The notes beneath the pieces were generated by a model that saw only the letters and a list, made by a program, of their open reading frames with translations, was not told the origin of the DNA and searched no databases. A stretch of 12,391 nt of DNA from Eubacterium sp. (GTDB lineage: Bacteria > Bacillota_A > Clostridia > Lachnospirales > Lachnospiraceae): positions 1-12,391 of the forward strand of contig JAILEL010000057.1 of the NCBI GenBank assembly GCA_024687845.1, given 5' to 3'. Position 1 is the first letter of the stretch, and every line of letters starts with the position of its first letter. Of the stretch, positions 7,846 through 12,391 are shown piece after piece. Both the position numbers and the translations under genes were made by a program.

Positions 7846-9288
7846 TTATTTAGCAGGTGCTACAGCTATATAAGCATTGTAAAGATCTTCTGCTGCTTTA
7901 TCGATTGTATACTCTGAACCAGCTGCGTCCATACCATATGAGAACTGCTCAAATACTGTTGTATATGCTCCTGTATCTCCCTTAAGTGTTGAATCATCAA
8001 AGATTGGATTCCAATATAATGGATTAGAATCCATTACAGCTGAGTGTGCTTCAGCAGCGACAGGATCAATAGAATCAGCATCTGAAAGAACTTTATAAGC
8101 TGCTGCTGACTCAGGAATACCACGCTCATTTGCCATAAGCTTAATACCCTGTTCTTCATTTAAGAGGTAGTTGAGAAGCATAGCTGCTTCCATTGGATGC
8201 TCTGTCTTAGCACTGATAGAGAACATAAGTGAAACCTTTGAATATGACTTAAGCTCTGGGAATACATTTCCTACTACAAGGTTGCTTCCATTATCACCAA
8301 GTGCTGAGATATACTTTGCTGGTGATGAATCCCATTCAAAGATACCTGCATATTCACCATTGATGAATCTTGTTGACTTATCCATTGAATCAGCACCTTC
8401 ACCATCAATATAAGCGATTGTTGGGATTACATGTGCATCTTCAAGAGACTTAATCCATTCAAGACCTGACTTAATCTGATCCTGAGTTACTGTAAGTTTT
8501 CCATCTTCATTGATGATTGGCTCACCAGTCTGTGCCTGAAGATAAAAAGCCATAAGAATAGCTCTGTCATATTCTCCTACTACAAGTGGATAATAATTAT
8601 CACCAAGTTTTTCCTTAAAAACTGATCCTGCATCAATAAGTTCATTAAGGTTTGTAGGAACTGCAATACCTGCCTGTTCATAAGTTGCCTTATTCCAGTA
8701 GAATGTACGTCCAGTAAGTGAAACAGGTATACCTGCGATTCCTCCCTTGGAATCAACTGTCTTTCCAAGTACCTCATCAGAATATTGAGTAAGGTCTAAT
8801 GTATCTGATACTGTATTAAGATCAAGATATGTTGTACCATCAGCATCATACTTTCCAATCCAGTCAAAGTTTGTCTGCTGAACATCAGGATTATTTCCTG
8901 ACAGATATTCAGCTGCCTTAGCTGTCTCCCAATCACTCCATGCGCCGAAATTAACCTCAACCTTGATTCCCGGATACTTTGCCATAAATGCATCTACAGC
9001 TGCCTGTGTTGCTTCATGTCTTGAATCACCACCCCACCAATCAAATGTAAGTGTGCATTCATCATAGGAATCTGCGGAAGCACTATCATCTACTGCTGTA
9101 TCTGCTGCTGTATCTGCTGCAGTATCATCCGCTGTTGTATCTGCTGCTTTCTCTGTAGCTGCTTCTGTAGCTGCCTCTGTTGGAGCTTCAGTTTCTTCTG
9201 TACTACTGCTGCTACCTCCACAACCTGTCAGAGCTAATGCTGCAACAAGCGTTGTAGAAAGAACTGTTGAAAATAATTTCTTCTTCAT
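7846..9288 (-). CDS. Family 1 solute-binding lipoprotein of an ABC sugar importer
   Basis: This 480-residue extracellular substrate-binding protein is lipid-anchored outside the cytoplasmic membrane. The signal peptide is MKKKLF plus a hydrophobic core, and the lipobox LTGC places the modified Cys at residue 23. A low-complexity linker rich in Thr, Ala, Glu and Asp runs from about residue 27 to 73 and would hold the ligand-binding domain off the membrane. The mature domain begins near residue 78 with CTLTFDWWGGDSRHEATQ and reads as a typical family 1 sugar-binding fold (KYPGIKVEVNFG, NNPDVQQTNFDW, KSTRFINGEYAGIFEW). A strong AGGAGG precedes the ATG by eight bases. It is the first gene of the long minus-strand operon, directly downstream of the cre/LacI-like operator. 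Likely ligands are oligogalacturonides or other pectic oligomers, inferred from the downstream hydrolases. Confidence 0.94.
   Translation of the reverse strand: MKKKLFSTVLSTTLVAALALTGCGGSSSSTEETEAPTEAATEAATEKAADTTADDTAADTAADTAVDDSASADSYDECTLTFDWWGGDSRHEATQAAVDAFMAKYPGIKVEVNFGAWSDWETAKAAEYLSGNNPDVQQTNFDWIGKYDADGTTYLDLNTVSDTLDLTQYSDEVLGKTVDSKGGIAGIPVSLTGRTFYWNKATYEQAGIAVPTNLNELIDAGSVFKEKLGDNYYPLVVGEYDRAILMAFYLQAQTGEPIINEDGKLTVTQDQIKSGLEWIKSLEDAHVIPTIAYIDGEGADSMDKSTRFINGEYAGIFEWDSSPAKYISALGDNGSNLVVGNVFPELKSYSKVSLMFSISAKTEHPMEAAMLLNYLLNEEQGIKLMANERGIPESAAAYKVLSDADSIDPVAAEAHSAVMDSNPLYWNPIFDDSTLKGDTGAYTTVFEQFSYGMDAAGSEYTIDKAAEDLYNAYIAVAPAK
9092..9188. repeat. Low-complexity repeat encoding the lipoprotein linker
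   Basis: The stretch is built from imperfect in-frame units such as gctgctgtatct and gcttctgtagct. They encode Ala-Asp-Thr-Ala and Ala-Thr-Glu runs of the binding-protein linker. Because the units are multiples of three bases, slippage would change linker length without breaking the frame. Such acidic Thr/Ala linkers are common behind the lipobox in Lachnospiraceae binding proteins. Confidence 0.7.
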
Positions 9289-9326
9289 TTAAAAAACCTC
9301 CTAATAATACTATGTAGCTATTATTT

Positions 9327-9354
9327 ACTATATTCATCGACATTCCCTCTCCAA
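9327..9354 (-). promoter_or_regulatory. Possible sigma-A promoter of the transport/pectin operon
   Basis: On the minus strand a TATAGT (9332-9327) matches the -10 consensus at five of six positions. TTGGAG (9354-9349) sits 16 bp upstream as a weak -35 matching mainly in TTG. If real, the cre-like operator lies just upstream of the -35, and the leader is about 30 bases before the AGGAGG. An alternative AT-rich promoter on the far side of the operator (around 9390-9420) cannot be excluded, in which case the operator would block transcription. Confidence 0.3.
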
Positions 9355-9366
9355 TATCAATGACAA

Positions 9367-9382
9367 ATGTAAGCGCTTTCCT
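9367..9382. promoter_or_regulatory. LacI/CcpA-type operator (cre-like) upstream of the binding-protein gene
   Basis: The site atgtaagcgctttcct fits the catabolite-responsive element pattern TGnAAnCGnTTnCA and is a near-palindrome around the central CG. The 15-mer aaatgtaagcgcttt (9365-9379) recurs exactly at 12255-12269 upstream of the lacI gene. It lies in the divergent region, about 80 bp upstream of the binding-protein start. Binder candidates are the local LacI-family protein and CcpA; the sequence alone does not separate them. Confidence 0.75.
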
Positions 9383-9457
9383 CTGTGTTACATATATAAA
9401 ATACACTATATTTTCATGTATTTTTACTTTTTTTTAGTTATATTTTTAAAAAAACTA

Positions 9458-9486
9458 CTGATTTTTTAACATAGGCATGTTATAAT
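9458..9486 (+). promoter_or_regulatory. Extended -10 promoter of the araC-family gene
   Basis: A perfect TATAAT at 9481-9486 is preceded by TGT, giving the extended -10 form TGnTATAAT. A weak -35 (ctgatt, 9458-9463) lies 17 bp upstream. The predicted start, near 9493, leaves a leader of about 27 bases with GGAGGA at 9509-9514 before the ATG. A 6-bp inverted repeat, taacat (9467-9472) and atgtta (9477-9482), spans the spacer and overlaps the -10, so it could be an operator, possibly for autoregulation. Confidence 0.7.
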
Positions 9487-9519
9487 CCGGAAAAACACAC
9501 AAAAAAATGGAGGAATAGT

Positions 9520-10374
9520 ATGAGAGTTTCGGATAAATATATTGATAGAATATATGTGACCAGTGCATCTCGTGGAACAAATTATAAAATGGTGGAAAAC
9601 CACTATCATAATTACTATGAACTATATTATGTCAGACACGGCCGGGTGGCCTTCAATGTAAAAGGAACCATCTATACTCTTCAAAGTGGTGATTTCATAC
9701 TTGTCCCTCCAGGCAATCCACATTATGTAAACTATCTCTCCTCTTGTGTCAGAATCAATATATATTTTAGAAGAGAAGATCTGGCTACACTTTTTATCGA
9801 TAATCTCGAAACAATATATGAAAGATTTTTAAGTGCCAATGTAATCCACACACCGAAAACATATCGGGAAATCATCAATAATATAATAGATCGAATGCTT
9901 GCTGAGGAAGGCGTAGATGATTCTTCATCTCCAAGGATGCAAGAACTCCTACTAAGTGAATTAGTGATTTCATGCAATAGAAATTGCATTTATAGATCTG
10001 CAAGTCAGATAACTGAAAGTGATGATACTATGATAAATGTACTTCAATACATAAATCTCAATTATCACACTCCTATCACTCTGGAAAGACTTGCAAAAAT
10101 GTGCAATCTCAGTCCCAGCTATTTTAGTAAGAAATTCAAAAAAACAACCGGATCAGGTATGAAAGAATATCTTACCTATATCCGATTGAAGCATGCTGCA
10201 AATGAACTTCTTTCTACAAATCATACAATCACAGATATTGCAATTAATTGTGGCTTTAATGACAGTAATTATTTTAAAGATGCATTTAAAAACATGTATA
10301 AGATGTCGCCTCGAGAATATAGAACTTCAAAGAAAGTAGAAGGAATCCCTGAAGAAAGTAAAAATAATAGCTAG
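9520..10374 (+). CDS. AraC-family transcriptional regulator with cupin sensor domain
   Basis: This 284-residue cytoplasmic DNA-binding protein has an N-terminal cupin-like sensor, near residues 25-75, with HYHNYYELYYVRHG and the barrel motif LQSGDFILVPPGNPHYV. A helical linker follows. The C-terminal tandem helix-turn-helix domain, near residues 173-268, shows LERLAKMCNLSPSYFSKKFK, the second helix pair TITDIAINCGFNDSNYFKDAF and the AraC hallmark MSPREYR. GGAGGA lies 5 bases upstream of the ATG. It is transcribed divergently from the transport/pectin operon across a 231-bp intergenic region, the classic position of a pathway-specific activator. The ligand is unknown; a pectin-derived uronate or oligomer is inferred. 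Its stop is one base from the stop of the convergent CE8 gene, and I see no terminator between them. Confidence 0.93.
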   Translation: MRVSDKYIDRIYVTSASRGTNYKMVENHYHNYYELYYVRHGRVAFNVKGTIYTLQSGDFILVPPGNPHYVNYLSSCVRINIYFRREDLATLFIDNLETIYERFLSANVIHTPKTYREIINNIIDRMLAEEGVDDSSSPRMQELLLSELVISCNRNCIYRSASQITESDDTMINVLQYINLNYHTPITLERLAKMCNLSPSYFSKKFKKTTGSGMKEYLTYIRLKHAANELLSTNHTITDIAINCGFNDSNYFKDAFKNMYKMSPREYRTSKKVEGIPEESKNNS

Positions 10375-10375
10375 A

Positions 10376-11131
10376 TCAATGACAGCTGACCCAATCCGGA
10401 CGATTATTATTATCAGCACCCGGTCCATAGGAGTTCTCTTCTTCAAAACATACTGTTGAATGGGCATATTCCTTACCCCAGTCATCCCAGCCCTCGGGAG
10501 CAATATGTCGCCCCAGATAACAATTAATAAGTTTTACTTTGGCATATTCTCTCCAGGGCCGCGCTATAAAGCAGCTCTTTTCTGGTACATTTTCCTTACT
10601 GATAAATCTGCAGTTTTTTGCTACAAACCCCGTCTCAACACTTTTGGGTGTACACGGAGCAAACACCCACCCTGTTTCAACACTTACAAAATCACATTTT
10701 TTAAAATATGCTGTAGCACCACCAAATACAAAGTCTACACTTCCTTCAATGATACATTTTTCAAAATGAAATATTCTATTAGTTCTTGGCATAAATTCCT
10801 TCGGTCCTATAAATCCACCTGGCTCAATCTCTTTTTCAGGAAGTGGAGCTAGAAAAAGAGTATCCTGAAATCCCAGAATATGACAATTCTTCAGAACTAT
10901 ATCATCTCCATCCAGGTAAAGAGCTATAGCCTGTCCAGCCTTTTTTCCAGAGCCTGCAGTATTCTCAAAAGTACATCCGTCAAATAAAATGTCATTTCCA
11001 TCTACAAGGACTGACTGTGTCCTGAATGTATGTACAGGTCTTCCATCAGGATGTATCTGATAAGCTCCAATATCAGATGTATAGTATTTATCTTTATATA
11101 TTTTATTCGAGTCTGATATAATATACTGCAT
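10376..11131 (-). CDS. CE8 pectin methylesterase, N-terminally short, cytoplasmic
   Basis: This 251-residue carbohydrate esterase family 8 protein would remove methyl esters from galacturonosyl residues. All key residues of the plant and bacterial family are visible: Gln67 in AGQAIALY, Gln89 and Asp90 in GFQDTLF, Asp133 in GSVDFVFGGATAYF, and Arg191 with Trp193 in ARPWREY. APLPEKEIEPGGFIGPK, near residues 95-111, is typical of the Clostridia subgroup. CE8 proteins normally start about 60-70 residues earlier with a segment carrying the first beta-helix coils; here the match begins near the family position just before the HTFRT strand. An in-frame TAG about 30 bases upstream of the ATG excludes a longer start, and only 69 bp separate it from the lacI stop. 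The AAGGAAGG ribosome binding site is 14-15 bases from the ATG, rather far. No signal peptide. Activity is uncertain because of the missing N-terminus. Confidence 0.85.
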   Translation of the reverse strand: MQYIISDSNKIYKDKYYTSDIGAYQIHPDGRPVHTFRTQSVLVDGNDILFDGCTFENTAGSGKKAGQAIALYLDGDDIVLKNCHILGFQDTLFLAPLPEKEIEPGGFIGPKEFMPRTNRIFHFEKCIIEGSVDFVFGGATAYFKKCDFVSVETGWVFAPCTPKSVETGFVAKNCRFISKENVPEKSCFIARPWREYAKVKLINCYLGRHIAPEGWDDWGKEYAHSTVCFEEENSYGPGADNNNRPDWVSCH

Positions 11132-11200
11132 TATATATTTTTCTGCCTTCCTTCTATTCTATGCTAATGACGTAAAAGCCTTAATATAATAAATATGCCA

Positions 11201-12211
11201 TTAATCTGTGAAAGACGTAGTTCCTCTTTCAACCAGTTTACACGCAACAATGCTCTTTCTGGCCACAAGCTTATCCCCTCGAAGATATGACTCTAATCTG
11301 TCTATAGTTTCAACGGCAACCTTTTCAACCTTATTATCAATAGAAGTAAGCTCAGGTGCAGTACATAAACAAAGAGAAGAATTATTATAGCCTATTATAC
11401 TAACATCCTCTGGTACCCTTCTCCCATTCTGAAGAAGGTATTTAAGAGCACCTATGGCCATCGCATCATCAGTGGTCAAAATTGCATCATACTTCAGTTC
11501 ATCAAACTGACAGAATGCATTTCTAACATGCTCTACATCATTTTTTATAAAAATCTCCATCTGAGGGTCAGCCTCCACATCCATTGCTCTCAGAGCATCC
11601 TTAAATCCCTGCTTTTTCTGATTGGCACTATATGATCTGGAGTCTGTCATAAAAAGAATCCTTCTTTTTCCATTTTCAAGAAGTCTCGTTGTAGCATCAA
11701 AGGTTGCCTGATAATCATTTGACGCAGTACAGTAAATATTTTTTCCTTCTATAATTCCATTTATCAAAAACACTGGCACTTCTTCAGATGCACGCTTAAT
11801 ATAATCAGTATTATGAGTCTCATCCTCTGAACCGGCATAAGTAGAACCAACCAGAATAAGAGCATCTATTCTTTTTGAAAGCAGCATCTGGATATGTGAA
11901 TCCTTCTGCTCTGCTAGATATCCACTACAGCTTAATATGCAATCATACCCAATATTATGAAGTCTTTCTTCGAGATGAGATACAGCACAGGCCATATAAA
12001 GATCAGATATCGAAGGAACAAGAATTCCAATGGTGTGCATTGTATTAAGGCCAAGGCCCTGTGCAAAAACATTTGGGGTATAACCAGCTTCTTCTATAAT
12101 TTTAAGTACCTTTGCCTTAGTTTTTTCACTAACCTTGGGACTGCCATTAACCACTCTGGAAACTGTAGCAATAGATACTCCCGCCATATTAGCTATATCA
12201 TAAATATTCAT
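11201..12211 (-). CDS. LacI-family transcriptional regulator
   Basis: This 336-residue regulator is of standard family length. The N-terminal helix-turn-helix is canonical: MNIYDIANMAGVSIATVSRV followed by VNGSPKVSEKTKAKV, within residues 1-35. The hinge region is near residues 47-58, and the periplasmic-binding-protein-like effector domain starts at TIGILVPSISD, near residue 60. Late landmarks are AILTTDDAMAIGAL and EDVSIIGYNNSSL, as usual for the family. The recognition helix (Ser-Ile-Ala-Thr-Val-Ser-Arg) closely resembles that of CcpA, so a TGTAAnCG half-site is plausible. AAAGGG precedes the ATG at 12211. It lies 69 bp upstream of the CE8 gene on the same strand, and its own upstream region carries the same operator core as the transport operon. 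The effector is unknown; a pectin breakdown intermediate is inferred. Confidence 0.94.
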   Translation of the reverse strand: MNIYDIANMAGVSIATVSRVVNGSPKVSEKTKAKVLKIIEEAGYTPNVFAQGLGLNTMHTIGILVPSISDLYMACAVSHLEERLHNIGYDCILSCSGYLAEQKDSHIQMLLSKRIDALILVGSTYAGSEDETHNTDYIKRASEEVPVFLINGIIEGKNIYCTASNDYQATFDATTRLLENGKRRILFMTDSRSYSANQKKQGFKDALRAMDVEADPQMEIFIKNDVEHVRNAFCQFDELKYDAILTTDDAMAIGALKYLLQNGRRVPEDVSIIGYNNSSLCLCTAPELTSIDNKVEKVAVETIDRLESYLRGDKLVARKSIVACKLVERGTTSFTD

Positions 12212-12256
12212 ATCAATATCCCTTTTCGAAAAATCAAACTAATATTAATAAGCAAA

Positions 12257-12273
12257 ATGTAAGCGCTTTACAT
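12257..12273. promoter_or_regulatory. LacI/CcpA-type operator upstream of the lacI-family gene
   Basis: The 17-base site atgtaagcgctttacat is a near-perfect palindrome centred on the CpG of the LacI family. It shares 15 identical bases with the operator in front of the transport operon. It lies about 46 bp upstream of the lacI ATG, a place suited to autorepression. CcpA is the alternative binder. No convincing -35/-10 pair could be placed around it: a TATTAT on the minus strand just upstream of the site lacks a good -35. Confidence 0.78.
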
Positions 12274-12317
12274 AATAGTAATCCCTATTCTAAAAAAACA
12301 CAAGCAAAATAGTCATG

Positions 12318-12357
12318 AACCGTGAATAGTAACTGAGTAACGTTACTATTCACGGTT
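12318..12357. repeat. 16-bp perfect inverted repeat (strong hairpin) at right edge
   Basis: Arms aaccgtgaatagtaac (12318-12333) and gttactattcacggtt (12342-12357) are perfectly complementary around an 8-base loop. On neither strand is the stem directly followed by a U-tract; on the minus strand a T-run appears only about 20 bases later. It could be an imperfect terminator for a minus-strand gene beyond the right edge, a palindromic interspersed repeat, or a regulator-binding site. The rest of 12212-12391 holds only the operator described above and AT-rich spacer. Confidence 0.75.
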
Positions 12358-12391
12358 AACTCAAAAAACACTCTTAAGTCCACATCGCATA

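Noticed and set aside
9212..9406. Minus-strand 64-residue frame covering the operator and the start of the lipoprotein gene
   Set aside because: It overlaps the regulatory region and the signal-peptide region of the binding protein in another frame, and has no recognisable features.
9398..9424. 7-bp inverted repeat aaaatac/gtatttt in the divergent region as an AraC operator
   Set aside because: The region is extremely AT-rich, so a 7-bp match is expected by chance, and AraC-family sites are usually direct repeats; not strong enough to annotate.
10460..10852. Plus-strand 130-residue open frame
   Set aside because: It is antisense to the well-supported CE8 gene, with no domain, no ribosome binding site and a random-looking composition.
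12318..12357. Palindrome as a CRISPR repeat or tRNA-like element
   Set aside because: Only one copy is present, with no spacers, and there is no cloverleaf-compatible sequence.

Overview
This is an AT-rich window whose genes mostly carry AGGAGG-type ribosome binding sites. It contains a Thr/Ala/Glu/Asp-linker lipoprotein binding protein, LacI and AraC regulators, a YesL-type DUF624 protein and an ABC sugar importer with no ATPase of its own. Together these suggest a Gram-positive anaerobe of the Clostridia, most likely a pectin-degrading member of the Lachnospiraceae. That assignment is inference from gene content and style; the genus cannot be fixed from the sequence.

Layout. Positions 1-9288 hold one long minus-strand gene train, read from right to left: lipoprotein solute-binding protein, two ABC permeases, DUF624/YesL-like membrane protein, TIM-barrel isomerase/epimerase-like enzyme, GH105 unsaturated (rhamno)galacturonyl hydrolase, GH28 polygalacturonase with an N-terminal FnIII-like domain, a KdgK-type PfkB kinase, and a second, divergent PfkB kinase cut by the left edge. 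Gaps are short (an 8-bp overlap up to about 100 bp), so this looks like one operon of at least nine genes. A 231-bp divergent regulatory region (9289-9519) separates it from a plus-strand AraC-family regulator (9520-10374). That regulator converges, with one base between stop codons, on a minus-strand pair: a LacI-family regulator (11201-12211) and, downstream of it, an N-terminally short CE8 pectin methylesterase (10376-11131). The right edge holds a 16-bp perfect inverted repeat of unknown role.

How it works (inference from families). Pectic oligosaccharides are captured by the lipoprotein and imported through the two permeases, energised by an ATPase encoded elsewhere. None of the GH28, GH105 and CE8 enzymes shows a signal peptide, so demethylation, hydrolysis of oligogalacturonides and removal of unsaturated terminal uronates would all be cytoplasmic. 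The resulting uronates converge on 2-keto-3-deoxygluconate, which the kinase phosphorylates for KDPG aldolase cleavage. The isomerase, dehydrogenase and aldolase steps (KduI/KduD, Uxa enzymes, KDPG aldolase) are not in the window.

Regulation. The same 15-mer, aaatgtaagcgcttt, is the core of a LacI/CcpA-type operator in front of both the transport operon and the lacI gene, pointing to shared control by the local LacI protein or by CcpA. The divergent AraC protein is the likely pathway-specific activator. I found no mobile element, CRISPR, tRNA or rRNA, and no clearly undescribed system. The most unusual items are the truncated methylesterase, the tandem kinases, the unassigned TIM-barrel enzyme inside the operon and the edge palindrome.
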